Positions 25,131-33,641 of a stretch of 45,226 bases of DNA are shown one piece after another (position 1 is the first letter of the stretch; every line of letters starts with the position of its first letter). Position numbers and translations under genes: made by a program. The notes below the pieces were generated by a model. It was not told the DNA's origin and searched no databases. It saw nothing but the letters and a program-made list of their open reading frames with translations. The stretch comes from Paludibacter sp. (GTDB lineage Bacteria > Bacteroidota > Bacteroidia > Bacteroidales > Paludibacteraceae), in the NCBI GenBank assembly GCA_027450045.1, contig DAIDKM010000021.1, forward strand, positions 1-45,226, read 5' to 3'.

Positions 25131-26054
25131 ATGTCATTTCTCGAAATTCAACATGTCACCAAACAATACAGCAATCATCTGGCATTGGATAGCGTGAGCC
25201 TTTCCATTGAACGAAATTCCATATATGGGTTATTAGGCCCAAACGGAGCAGGAAAAACAACCCTTATCCGCATCATCAATCAAATAACGGCGCCGGACGA
25301 AGGAGCTATTTTTCTTGAAGGAAAACCGCTCAGATCAAATGATATCAGGCGAATAGGTTATCTTCCCGAAGAGCGGGGATTATATAAGAAGATGAAAGTG
25401 GGCGAGCAAGTTCTTTATCTGGCACAATTAAAAGGATTATCGAAAGCGGAAGCAACACAACGACTTAAAAAATGGTTCGACCGGTTGGATATGCAATCGT
25501 GGTGGGACAAGAAAGTGGAAGAGCTATCGAAAGGCATGCAGCAAAAGGTACAGTTTATTATCACGGTGATGCACGAACCGGAGTTACTGATATTTGATGA
25601 ACCTTTCAGTGGCTTCGATCCTGTGAATGCAGATATTATGAAACGGGAAATGGTTCGGTTGCGCGATGCCGGAGCCACCATTATCTTTTCAACACACAAC
25701 ATGGAATCGGTTGAAGAATTATGTGACACGATCACGTTGATCAACCGCTCGAAAGTGGTTCTGCAAGGCAACGTCAATCAAATCAGGCAACAATTCAGAA
25801 CGCATATTTATCGCATCGTGTTGGAAGGAACCTTCGAAAACATTGTGCCTGCCGAATACTTTCGCATTTTGGATCAGACAATCATTAACCAACATACTTC
25901 CCTGCGCATTGAGACTATCAATTCGACAGCCAACGAAGTGATTGCAAGCCTACTTCCCCACTATACACTGCTTTCATTCGAGGAAGAAATACCAAGCATG
26001 AACGATATTTTCATCAACATTGTGAAAGAACCCATACCGGTTATTGAATCATAA
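25131..26054 (+). CDS. ABC transporter ATP-binding protein (NatA-like)
   Basis: This 307-residue ATPase drives the export permease encoded next. Walker A GPNGAGKTT is at 36-44, the Q-loop replaced by the NatA/drug-type YLPEERGLYKKMKV (about 78-91), signature LSKGMQQKVQF at about 133-143, Walker B LLIFDEPFSGFDP at about 153-165 and switch His in FSTHNMESVEELCD. The C-terminal 90 residues are the DUF4162-like tail of this subfamily (ending PSMNDIFINIV). The start is MSFLEIQHV; the longer open frame upstream overlaps the promoter. It is 102 bases upstream of its permease. Confidence 0.92.
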   Translation: MSFLEIQHVTKQYSNHLALDSVSLSIERNSIYGLLGPNGAGKTTLIRIINQITAPDEGAIFLEGKPLRSNDIRRIGYLPEERGLYKKMKVGEQVLYLAQLKGLSKAEATQRLKKWFDRLDMQSWWDKKVEELSKGMQQKVQFIITVMHEPELLIFDEPFSGFDPVNADIMKREMVRLRDAGATIIFSTHNMESVEELCDTITLINRSKVVLQGNVNQIRQQFRTHIYRIVLEGTFENIVPAEYFRILDQTIINQHTSLRIETINSTANEVIASLLPHYTLLSFEEEIPSMNDIFINIVKEPIPVIES

Positions 26055-26156
26055 AGCAACAAGTAGCCACGAAGAGTCGAATCTCTCCGTTTCACAAAAG
26101 CATTGACACATTACAAATTCACTTTGCGGCAAAACACCTAAAACATTTTCCTTATC

Positions 26157-27470
26157 ATGAGCAAAATTGGTCTGATCATTCAACGTGAATACAAAACACG
26201 TGTTGTAAAGAGATCGTTTATCATCATGACGTTTCTTTCCCCGCTTCTTTTTGCAGCCATCATGGTGATTCCGTTATGGCTTTCGACTGCAAAAGATACG
26301 GAAGCCAAAACCATTGCCGTGGTCGATCGTACCGACGAATATGCACAAGCGCTTCCATCCAACGGTTCATATCAGTTTGAAATAGCCAAAGAACCCAATC
26401 AGGATATTGGCAAATCAAAGCTCTCGTCCGACTATTATGCCATTTTACTTATATCGGGCGATCTGATGAAAGATTCATCAGCCGTCACACTATACTCTCA
26501 AAAGCAAGTGAGTATCGACTTGAAGTCTTACATTGCCGATCATCTGAGCAAGTATGTTGAGAACAAGAAATTAGTAGCCACCCATATTCCCAACATCAGA
26601 CAAATCATCAAAGAGTCGCAGACACCTATCAATGTCACCACCATTAAATTGGATCAACACGGCAACGCAATTGTCACTTCATCCGATGTTGCCACCTTCA
26701 TTGCCGCTTTAGCGACATTCCTCATTTACCTGTTTATCTTTATGTATGGCGCTCAGGTGATGCGGGGTGTGGTGGAAGAAAAAACCAATCGCATCGTGGA
26801 GATCATTATTTCGTCCGTCAATCCGTTTGAAATGATGATGGGAAAAATTATCGGCATTGCTTTGGTAGGTCTCACACAGTTTCTGTTGTGGGTGCTTTTA
26901 ACGGTTATCATCAGCAATGTAGCAGGCATCGCCATGTTTGGCAGTTCAATAACCCATTTGCAACAAAGCGCTCAAATGTCAACCATGCAAGATCACAATG
27001 CAACACATCAGGTGGTTTTGGGTTTGATACAAGGATTACAAGGTATCAACTTTGTGGAAATCATCGGCTTTTTCCTTTTCTATTTTATGGGCGGTTATCT
27101 CCTCTATGCTTCCCTGTTTGCGGCCATCGGGTCGGCGGTGGATAATGAAACCGACACACAACAGTTTATGTTGCCGGTTACCATTCCCATTATCTTTGCT
27201 TTCTATGCAGCATTCTACAGCCTTCAGAACCCTGACGGACCGTTGGCATTCTGGTGTTCCATCATTCCGTTCACTTCGCCCATTGTCATGATGGTGCGTC
27301 TGCCCTTTGATGTTCCCTTATGGCAAAAACTGCTTTCTGTCAGCTTACTCATCATCACTTTTTTGAGTACAACATGGTTGGCGGCAAAGATCTACCGCAC
27401 AGGTATCTTAATGTATGGAAAGAAAATCACCTGGAAAGAGATGTGGAAATGGCTCAGGTATTCAAATTGA
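26157..27470 (+). CDS. ABC-2 type exporter permease (NatB-like)
   Basis: The 437-residue integral membrane protein is the partner of the ATPase just upstream. It starts with IIQREYKTRVVKRSFIIMTFLSPLL, the first helix (about 19-42), then a large extracytoplasmic domain (about 45-180). Five or more hydrophobic helices follow (about 181-203, 225-255, 300-325, 345-362, 380-403), with the conserved EEKTNRIVEIIISSVNPFEM amphipathic region at about 213-232. The layout is that of NatB/YhaP-type sodium or small-molecule exporters; the substrate is not known. Confidence 0.9.
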   Translation: MSKIGLIIQREYKTRVVKRSFIIMTFLSPLLFAAIMVIPLWLSTAKDTEAKTIAVVDRTDEYAQALPSNGSYQFEIAKEPNQDIGKSKLSSDYYAILLISGDLMKDSSAVTLYSQKQVSIDLKSYIADHLSKYVENKKLVATHIPNIRQIIKESQTPINVTTIKLDQHGNAIVTSSDVATFIAALATFLIYLFIFMYGAQVMRGVVEEKTNRIVEIIISSVNPFEMMMGKIIGIALVGLTQFLLWVLLTVIISNVAGIAMFGSSITHLQQSAQMSTMQDHNATHQVVLGLIQGLQGINFVEIIGFFLFYFMGGYLLYASLFAAIGSAVDNETDTQQFMLPVTIPIIFAFYAAFYSLQNPDGPLAFWCSIIPFTSPIVMMVRLPFDVPLWQKLLSVSLLIITFLSTTWLAAKIYRTGILMYGKKITWKEMWKWLRYSN

Positions 27471-27799
27471 GTGATTGACAGGAATCGGGAAGTTACAGGA
27501 AGTTATGTGAAGGCAAGGAAAGAGCAAAGCGAAGGACACTGGGAAATTGCGCAAAATGTCTTTCCCTTATTACTTGCTTGTCTGTTGCTAATTGTAAAGG
27601 CATGCTAAGTAGTAGAAAACAAATAGGGTTTGCGGCTGCATCATGTAATCGGAGAGAATCGGGATTCAGACAGTTATTATACAAATCAGATCCTTGCTAA
27701 CGTACAAAAATGCCTTTTAAAGCGTATTTTTGTGGCCTCTTGAATGATGAAACAGGAGAGAATTTAAACGGATGTCAGTAATAACGTAACATGATTTTT
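27471..27799. other. 329-base intergenic region without a convincing gene
   Basis: Between the exporter and the winged-helix peptide. A minus-strand frame at 27493-27684 has unlikely composition and no promoter, so I leave it out. The only feature is the -7 element at 27725. Confidence 0.4.
27725..27732 (+). promoter_or_regulatory. -7 promoter element for the winged-helix gene
   Basis: TATTTTTG matches TAnnTTTG, 75 bases before the ATG at 27800. Confidence 0.55.
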
Positions 27800-27979
27800 A
27801 TGGAAACAACAGACAAAGTGTTAGAAGCGATGAAGCAAGCCGGTGAGCCTGTCAACGCCGGGAAAGTGGCAGAGATGACAGGTATCGACCGCAAAGAGGT
27901 GGACAAGGCGATGAATAAATTGAAAGCGGATGGCTCTATTGAATCGCCGAAACGTTGTTTTTGGCAACCTAAGAACTAA
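27800..27979 (+). CDS. Small winged-helix (helix-turn-helix) protein
   Basis: The 59-residue protein is a single winged helix-turn-helix: a first helix [22 protein letters not shown] (helix 2), [16 protein letters not shown] (recognition helix and wing) and the wing strand [15 protein letters not shown] recall close relatives in Bacteroidales annotated as transcriptional regulators; DNA binding and targets are unproven. An in-frame ATG at 27791 is an alternative. It has its own promoter and is followed by a G/C-stem terminator. Confidence 0.78.
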   Translation: METTDKVLEAMKQAGEPVNAGKVAEMTGIDRKEVDKAMNKLKADGSIESPKRCFWQPKN

Positions 27980-28007
27980 GGTTTTTTGATTGTTTTGTAA
28001 AACAACA

Positions 28008-28047
28008 GGGGGAGTGCAATGTAGAATCGCCCTCCCCCGACTTTTTT
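28008..28047 (+). terminator. Rho-independent terminator after the winged-helix gene
   Basis: GGGGGAG (28008-28014) pairs with CTCCCCC (28032-28038) around a 17-base loop, followed by GACTTTTTTAAA. It separates two convergent genes. Confidence 0.85.
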
Positions 28048-28061
28048 AAACCTTGCAAAAA

Positions 28062-28616
28062 TTAGTCTATATATTTGACTTTTAATTGATCCAAAAGTTC
28101 GTGGAATTTTTCATGGATGCCGTGACCAACCACTTCTTCTTCGATCTGCTCGAATTTTGCAAGAATCTCTTCTTGTTTCGGCGCGCTTAATCGTTGATCG
28201 GCCAAAACAAAAAGTACATTTTCTTCCTTTAGAATATGGTTCTGCATCAGCGTTCTATAGTTCAACATGGCGTTGGCAATCAATTGAGCTGAAGCGGTAT
28301 CGTGATTTTTCCAACTCTCAGCGCCGTCGTGCATAGTTTGAATATACGCTCTTCCCTGAGTGTGCTCGTAAAGCATCACACCGATAGGTCCATTTTCAGA
28401 GGGTATACCTGTTGCTAATAATGCCGGGAAAAGAACGTTTTCTTCCTTCCCATGATGGCATTTATCGGCAAAAGTTTTCAGGAAGTTGACGATATCTTTC
28501 ACGTCATTTACTTCCACATCTTTTCCGTTCTGAATGTTTTCAGCTATTTTGCCCATAATGCCAAGCATCATTTTAATGGCTTTATGTTCGTGTTTTAATT
28601 CTTCTGTTGGCTTCAT
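28062..28616 (-). CDS. Hemerythrin domain protein
   Basis: This 184-residue cytoplasmic protein has a hemerythrin-like four-helix bundle that can bind a di-iron centre and oxygen or nitric oxide. Candidate ligands are His11 (ELKHEHKAI), His55 and Glu59 (CHHGKEENVLFP), His85 (YEHTQGRAYI), and His127 with Glu131 (QNHILKEENVLF). The C-terminus is a glutamate-rich helix (FEQIEEEVVGHGIHEKFHEL). The start is uncertain: MKPTEELKHEHK at 28616 is family-like, ATG 28649 would add 11 residues. It is downstream of pgl on the same strand; a metabolic link is not evident. Confidence 0.88.
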   Translation of the reverse strand: MKPTEELKHEHKAIKMMLGIMGKIAENIQNGKDVEVNDVKDIVNFLKTFADKCHHGKEENVLFPALLATGIPSENGPIGVMLYEHTQGRAYIQTMHDGAESWKNHDTASAQLIANAMLNYRTLMQNHILKEENVLFVLADQRLSAPKQEEILAKFEQIEEEVVGHGIHEKFHELLDQLKVKYID

Positions 28617-28691
28617 AATCTGTTTATTTGGTTTGTTGTTACTGCTCATCGATTGATTCGCGTCATTCGATGGGTATATATGGCAGGATTC

Positions 28692-29399
28692 TTAGCTCAA
28701 GTCTGAAAAAAGCAAGGTGTTGTTTGCGTTTTTAGAAATGTATAGAGCCGGAAGTAGAACATCCGTTGGATTATAACGAAAAAGCATGGCATGGACAAGC
28801 GGCAGTTTCTCTTTGCCAACCACATGAAAAATAAGTTCTTTCGCGGCCATCATCGTAGGCCCTGTCATAGCAATGCGCGCCTGTTGTGTGCCGGGATGCA
28901 TTGAAACTACGTAAGGCCGGCGCTCGGTTAACAGTTCAGTCTGGCCGGGAAAAATCGAGGAGGTGTGCCCGTCATTGCCCATTCCTGCCACGATCATATC
29001 AAATTGCGGTATCCCGTCTATCATGGGAACTGTGTTTTGTACTTCGAGTGAATAGCGTTCGGCTTCGAGCGCGGGTGGGGCTTCGCCATGAATGCGATGC
29101 AGATTTTCGATCGGGAAGGTAATCTTATTGAGGCATCGTTGTTTCATATTACCGAAATTGCTTTCAGGATCGGTGGGCAGTACACATCGTTCATCGACCC
29201 AAAAGAGATGAAGTTGTTGCCACGGAATGGCGGTGGCGTATTCAAATCCCCAAAGGGAGTATAACAGATTAGGCGTAGAGCCTCCTGAAATTGCCAGATA
29301 AAAAGGGCGATCGGACTCTTGCATTTTTTTGATCAGATACTTGGTAAGCTCAATAGCCACCTGCTTTTCAGTTTCGTAAAAATGTGGTTCAACCATCAT
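28692..29399 (-). CDS. pgl: 6-phosphogluconolactonase
   Basis: The enzyme hydrolyses 6-phosphogluconolactone in the oxidative pentose phosphate pathway, the step after zwf. The 235 residues match the DevB/SOL type: LAISGGSTPNLLYSL (about 36-50), LHLFWVDERCVLPTDPESNF (about 64-83), FDMIVAGMGNDGHTSSIFPG (about 133-152) and the C-terminal HVVGKEK. The start is ATG 29399 or 29396; the open frame upstream overlaps zwf spacer DNA. It lies 57 bases downstream of zwf. Confidence 0.93.
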   Translation of the reverse strand: MMVEPHFYETEKQVAIELTKYLIKKMQESDRPFYLAISGGSTPNLLYSLWGFEYATAIPWQQLHLFWVDERCVLPTDPESNFGNMKQRCLNKITFPIENLHRIHGEAPPALEAERYSLEVQNTVPMIDGIPQFDMIVAGMGNDGHTSSIFPGQTELLTERRPYVVSMHPGTQQARIAMTGPTMMAAKELIFHVVGKEKLPLVHAMLFRYNPTDVLLPALYISKNANNTLLFSDLS

Positions 29400-29456
29400 A
29401 ATATAGTAGGTTATTATTATCCAATGACTACAAGTCACCGGATGAGTAAGGATTCA

Positions 29457-30974
29457 TTATAATTCGCAATAAAGATCGGTGTTGGTGAGATTTTTGCACG
29501 GATTTGTCCAGCTATTTTCCTGTCCTACTATGGAATCGGCTTCCAACGGTCCCCAGGTTCCGGCGGGATAACCATAGAGGGGGATAGACTTGTCGTTTTC
29601 CCACAGCGAAAGAATGGGATCGAAATAGCACCAACTTGCTTCAACGGCATCGCTACGCGTGAAAAGTGTGGATTCTCCCATCATGCAATCTTCCAACAAT
29701 TTCGCATACGCATCACCAACAGGCGAACCTCCCAGCCGGTCGTAGGTAAAATCCATCGACACCTGTTTGATTTCAAAATTGGTCCCGGGTACTTTCATCC
29801 CAAACTTCATCACGATACCTTCGTTAGGTTGAATGCGGATAATCATGGAATTGAGCGACGAGTTGCCGGCCATTCCCTGAAACAGGCTATGCGGCGTGGG
29901 CTTAAAATGAATAACGATTTCGGAAACTTTGGTGGGCATCTGTTTGCCTGTCCGAATATAGAAAGGCACTCCGCCCCAGCGCCAGTTGTCGATGAAGAGC
30001 TTCAGGGCCACAAACGTTTCTGTGCGTGAGAGTGGATTGATATTTTTTTCTTCGCGGTAGCCGTTGATAAGGCGGTTTTCGGCGTGTGACATGGTGTATT
30101 GCCCACGAATGACCTGACTTTTGATTTGTGCTGTGGTTAAGGGTTTCAGCGCTTGATATACCTTGACGACTTCGTTGCGAAAACTGTCGGCATTAAAGAG
30201 TGCAGGAGGTTCCATAGCGGTTAAAGCCACCAACTGAATCAGGTGATTCTGCACCATGTCGCGCAGAGCGCCCGAGCCGTCATAGAAACCGCCGCGTTCT
30301 TCGATACCTAAGTTTTCAACCGCCGTCACTTCCACGTGGTCAATATAATTGCGGTTCCACAGTGGTTCGAAAATGCCATTGGCAAAGCGTAATGCTAAGA
30401 TATTCTGCACGGTTTCTTTGCCCAGGAAATGGTCGATACGATAAATCTGATCTTCGCGAAACACGCTGTTATAGATGCGATTTAATTCCTGAGCAGAAGA
30501 AAGATGGTACCCAAATGGTTTTTCCACAATGATGCGTCGTGTTTGTCCGTGTGCCTCCGTATTCAACTCCACGCTTTGAAGATGAAGCGGAATAACACCG
30601 TAAAGCGAAGGAGGCGTTGCCAGATAGAAGAGATAATTTCCCGGGTTGTCAATTTGTGTGTCGAGGGCTTCCAAACGCTGTTTCAGGTCGGAATAGCCTT
30701 CGGCGTTGGCCGGATCCATGCTGTGAAAGTAGATGTGTTGTAAAAATTCGGTTACCGAAACCGTATCAAGTTCATCGGCAGGCACAAAAAACGGCAATTG
30801 CGCTTCGATAAAGGCACGATAGCTGTCGTCCGTGTAAGAGGTCCGGCCAACGCCAAGCAAGGCAAACGACGCATTGAGCCGATTATGTTTATAAAGCCAA
30901 TAGAGCGATGGCATAAGCTTCCGTTTGGTAAGATCGCCCGAAGCGCCAAAGATGACAATGATTTGACTGTTCAT
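29457..30974 (-). CDS. zwf: Glucose-6-phosphate 1-dehydrogenase
   Basis: The enzyme oxidises glucose 6-phosphate with NADP and starts the oxidative pentose phosphate pathway. The 505 residues match the family. IIVIFGASGDLTKRKLMPSL (4-23) is the nucleotide-binding motif, VEKPFGYHLSSAQ lies near 151-163, and the substrate-site RIDHFLGKETVQNILALRF near 178-196 carries the catalytic His. The gnd gene (6-phosphogluconate dehydrogenase), often upstream in Bacteroides, is missing here; instead mutL lies upstream on the same strand with a 313-base gap. Confidence 0.95.
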   Translation of the reverse strand: MNSQIIVIFGASGDLTKRKLMPSLYWLYKHNRLNASFALLGVGRTSYTDDSYRAFIEAQLPFFVPADELDTVSVTEFLQHIYFHSMDPANAEGYSDLKQRLEALDTQIDNPGNYLFYLATPPSLYGVIPLHLQSVELNTEAHGQTRRIIVEKPFGYHLSSAQELNRIYNSVFREDQIYRIDHFLGKETVQNILALRFANGIFEPLWNRNYIDHVEVTAVENLGIEERGGFYDGSGALRDMVQNHLIQLVALTAMEPPALFNADSFRNEVVKVYQALKPLTTAQIKSQVIRGQYTMSHAENRLINGYREEKNINPLSRTETFVALKLFIDNWRWGGVPFYIRTGKQMPTKVSEIVIHFKPTPHSLFQGMAGNSSLNSMIIRIQPNEGIVMKFGMKVPGTNFEIKQVSMDFTYDRLGGSPVGDAYAKLLEDCMMGESTLFTRSDAVEASWCYFDPILSLWENDKSIPLYGYPAGTWGPLEADSIVGQENSWTNPCKNLTNTDLYCEL

Positions 30975-31287
30975 GTTGTTATTATGTTAGGCAATAGGAG
31001 AAAACAATATTCAATTGTTAATGATTAATGGTCAATTCCTCAATCCTCCAATGGCTCTGCATTATGATCGAAGCAAAATGGGACGCTAAGTTAATTCATT
31101 CAGAAACAAAATCAAAATAAAACCTCGTTTTTACAGTGATTTATGGAGAATGGAACACAAGGTTAGTTGAGATACAACGTTGGAAATTGCACTCTGACTA
31201 TCAGATAGCCCAGTTTTGCCTGTGGGACATCAACAATTAAACAGTTGATAGGTTAAGAAGGGTTGTTCTTTTACAGCTTCGGAGTTG
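30975..31287. other. 313-base intergenic region between mutL and zwf
   Basis: No coding frame is supported. I find no clean TAnnTTTG element for zwf; the best approximation on the minus strand lacks the TA. No strong terminator for mutL is visible either, so cotranscription through the gap cannot be excluded. Confidence 0.4.
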
Positions 31288-33120
31288 TCAGAATTTCTTT
31301 TCGATCTCTTCGTTGGTGAGCAGTACCACAATTTGTTTGCCATCGGGAGTCATATTCGGATTTTCGCAGGTGAAAAGTAGCCCCAGCAATTGACTCATCT
31401 CGTCTTGCGCCATCGCACGATCGTTGTCAACTGCTGCTGCTTTGGCAAGTGTCAATGCAATCGACTCGTCGAGCGCCTCTTTCATTTTTCCTTTGTTTTG
31501 CCTTACCGTGTCGATGAGTAGTTCGATCATGGGAATGGTAGGTTTGTTTTCAAAGCCAGCCGGAACGCCATTGACCACGAAGGTATTTTTTCCGAAAGCA
31601 GCCACCTCAAACCCAACATCATGCAATTCGGGCAACACAGTTTCGAGCAACAAGGCATCCGCTACATTCAATGTGATCATTTCAGGAAAAAGAAGTTGTT
31701 GCGAGAATCCTCGCCGTTCGCGAAGCTGACGCATCCACTGTTCAAACAAAATACGCACATGTGCCCGTTGCCGGTCAATGAACATTAACCCCGATTTTCC
31801 ACCGACTAAGATAAACCGGTTTTTGTACAAAAGATAGTTTTTCCCTTCGCGTTCTTCGTCCAGCAATCCTTGCGACGTGCGCTCCATCGTGGGTAATGTC
31901 GGATGTTCGGGCGCTGATTCTTCCTTCGATTTTTCAAAATCCTGGTACAACGATTCCCAATTCATGGGAGGACGTTGGTAACTTGACGAACGTTCCGAAT
32001 AGTTGTCGAATGGATTGTAGGAGGGATTAAGATTTACTTTGGGCTGCGATTGCGGCGCGTTTGAAGCATGCATTGTCGGAATGTCGATAGCGCCTTCCTG
32101 ATCAAATTCAATGGAAGGAATGGCATGTGATTTGCTCAACGATTCTTTCACAGTTGCGAGCAAAATAGACCAGATAGCCGGTTCCTGCTCAAATTTGATT
32201 TCCGTTTTGGTAGGATGAATATTGACGTCAATCGAAGCCGGATCTATTTCAAAATAGATAAAATAAGGCGGCGTAAGTTGATTGGAAACCAATCCTTCAT
32301 AGGCCTGCATCACCGCTTTGTGAAAATACGGATGGCGCATGTAGCGTCCATTCACAAAGAAAAATTGGTTGGCATTTCGCACGGCAGTTTCAGGAGCGCC
32401 CACATATCCCGAAATAGAAACCATCGACGAATGCGTTTCAATGGGGACTAATTGCCGTTGCATGACATTGTTTCGCGACGGGAAAAGCTGTCCGATACGT
32501 TGACGGTGATTTGTTGGCGCAAGGTTTAGCAACTCGGTTTCGTTGTGTTGCAAGGTGAAATGAAGTTGCGGGTAGACCAGAGCGATGCGAGTAAATTCCA
32601 CGATCAACTGGCGCAACTCCGTATCGTTCGATTTCAGAAACTTCCGACGTGCAGGCACGTTGAAAAAAAGATTCTTTACAAAGAAAGCCGTTCCTTTGGG
32701 ACAATTGATAGTCTCTTGCAGTTCAAACTGAGAACCTGAAATAGCGATCAGCGTTCCCAATTCGTCTGATTCGCGACGGGTATGCACTTCAACCTGAGCC
32801 ACGGCAGCAATGGAAGCAAGTGCTTCGCCCCGAAATCCCATCGTATGGAGAGCAAACAAGTCGGCAGCCTCTTTGATTTTAGAGGTGGCATGACGCTCGA
32901 ATGCTAAGCGGGCATCGGTATCCGACATGCCTTTGCCGTTGTCGATCACCTGAATCAATGTGCGACCTGCATCTTTCAAAAAAACCTGTATGGAAGTGGC
33001 CTCGGCATCAATGGCATTTTCCACCAACTCTTTGAGCACGGAAGCAGGTCGCTGAATAACCTCTCCGGCTGCAATCTGGTTGGCTACATTATCGGGCAAA
33101 AGATGAATAATATCGTGCAT
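31288..33120 (-). CDS. mutL: DNA mismatch repair protein MutL
   Basis: MutL couples mismatch recognition by MutS to strand removal. The 610 residues show the GHKL ATPase motifs ELVENAIDAEA (about 31-41), VIDNGKGM (about 58-65) and MGFRGEALASIAAVAQVEVH (about 92-111), then a proline-rich linker (about 340-415) and a C-terminal dimerisation domain. In that domain the place of the nuclease motif DQHA(X)2E(X)4E reads DRQRAHVRILFE, with the central Glu replaced by Val, and the last cysteine motif reads CENPNMTPDG. The endonuclease therefore looks inactive by motif. The start is MHDIIHLLPD at 33120; the longer frame runs back into the promoter. Confidence 0.95.
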   Translation of the reverse strand: MHDIIHLLPDNVANQIAAGEVIQRPASVLKELVENAIDAEATSIQVFLKDAGRTLIQVIDNGKGMSDTDARLAFERHATSKIKEAADLFALHTMGFRGEALASIAAVAQVEVHTRRESDELGTLIAISGSQFELQETINCPKGTAFFVKNLFFNVPARRKFLKSNDTELRQLIVEFTRIALVYPQLHFTLQHNETELLNLAPTNHRQRIGQLFPSRNNVMQRQLVPIETHSSMVSISGYVGAPETAVRNANQFFFVNGRYMRHPYFHKAVMQAYEGLVSNQLTPPYFIYFEIDPASIDVNIHPTKTEIKFEQEPAIWSILLATVKESLSKSHAIPSIEFDQEGAIDIPTMHASNAPQSQPKVNLNPSYNPFDNYSERSSSYQRPPMNWESLYQDFEKSKEESAPEHPTLPTMERTSQGLLDEEREGKNYLLYKNRFILVGGKSGLMFIDRQRAHVRILFEQWMRQLRERRGFSQQLLFPEMITLNVADALLLETVLPELHDVGFEVAAFGKNTFVVNGVPAGFENKPTIPMIELLIDTVRQNKGKMKEALDESIALTLAKAAAVDNDRAMAQDEMSQLLGLLFTCENPNMTPDGKQIVVLLTNEEIEKKF

Positions 33121-33187
33121 GGAAACCTTTCTATTTATGAGAAATAAAATCTCTTTATTGGTTCTGTCTTGCTTCATTAAACTCCCA

Positions 33188-33195
33188 CAAAGATA
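33188..33195 (-). promoter_or_regulatory. -7 promoter element for mutL
   Basis: TATCTTTG on the minus strand (TAnnTTTG), 67 bases upstream of the mutL ATG. The palindrome array begins 30 bases further upstream. Confidence 0.6.
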
Positions 33196-33225
33196 CGGAA
33201 AATAGAGATAGTTTCTGATTCATCC

Positions 33226-33368
33226 CATCCGAAGGTTCGGGTGTCATGTCTGAGTTTCCATTTGCCTCATCAGAAGGTTCGGATGCTTTGCCAGAAATTT
33301 CAGGAGGCAGTCCGAAGGTTCGGATGTCATGTTTGAGTTTTCATTTGCCTTATCCGAAGGTTCGGATG
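33226..33368. repeat. Four palindromes at 41-42-base spacing
   Basis: Four copies of an 18-base palindrome with ideal form CATCCGAA-GG-TTCGGATG lie at 33226-33243, 33268-33285, 33309-33326 and 33351-33368. Start-to-start distances are 42, 41 and 42 bases. The sequences between are not unique: the first and third are alike and the second and fourth are alike, so the array also equals two copies of a unit of about 83 bases. It lies between the promoters of mutL (minus) and the secreted protein gene (plus). Confidence 0.88.
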
Positions 33369-33592
33369 CTTTGTCAGAATTTTTGTAAAGACATCCTACT
33401 GTGGGACGACGTGTAGGCTCTTTTATTTGGTGCATAAAATGATAATTTTCATTTAAAATGAATTGACATTTTGGAAGTACAAAAATTGCGCTATTCTTCA
33501 ACATCTTCATCATTAAGCATCCTCTTATTTATTCTCATTTCAACTATCAAAAGAAAAATCTCTTATTAACACTTTATTCTCAAAATATGACC
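33369..33592. other. Intergenic DNA between palindrome array and secreted-protein promoter
   Basis: AT-rich sequence with no supported gene. A minus-strand frame crossing this stretch and the array (33244-33513) translates the palindromes as short repeats rich in Ser, Asp, Lys and Glu; the 41-base spacing between copies 2 and 3 shifts the frame relative to the others, which argues against coding. Confidence 0.4.
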
Positions 33593-33600
33593 TATATTTG
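33593..33600 (+). promoter_or_regulatory. -7 promoter element for the T9SS substrate gene
   Basis: TATATTTG matches TAnnTTTG, 41 bases before the ATG at 33642. Confidence 0.55.
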
Positions 33601-33641
33601 TAACGAAATATTTCAATCTTTTTACCTAACCAAGTACGCAC

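Noticed and set aside
27493-27684. Minus-strand 63-residue frame downstream of the ABC permease
   Set aside because: No promoter, unlikely composition and no membrane or domain pattern.
33226-33368. CRISPR array (18-base repeats with about 24-base spacers)
   Set aside because: Spacers 1 and 3, and 2 and 4, are near-identical, the repeats are short palindromes and no cas genes are present.
33244-33513. Minus-strand 89-residue protein across the palindrome array
   Set aside because: It only translates the repeats; the 41-base interval breaks the frame relative to the others, and no promoter element is placed for it.
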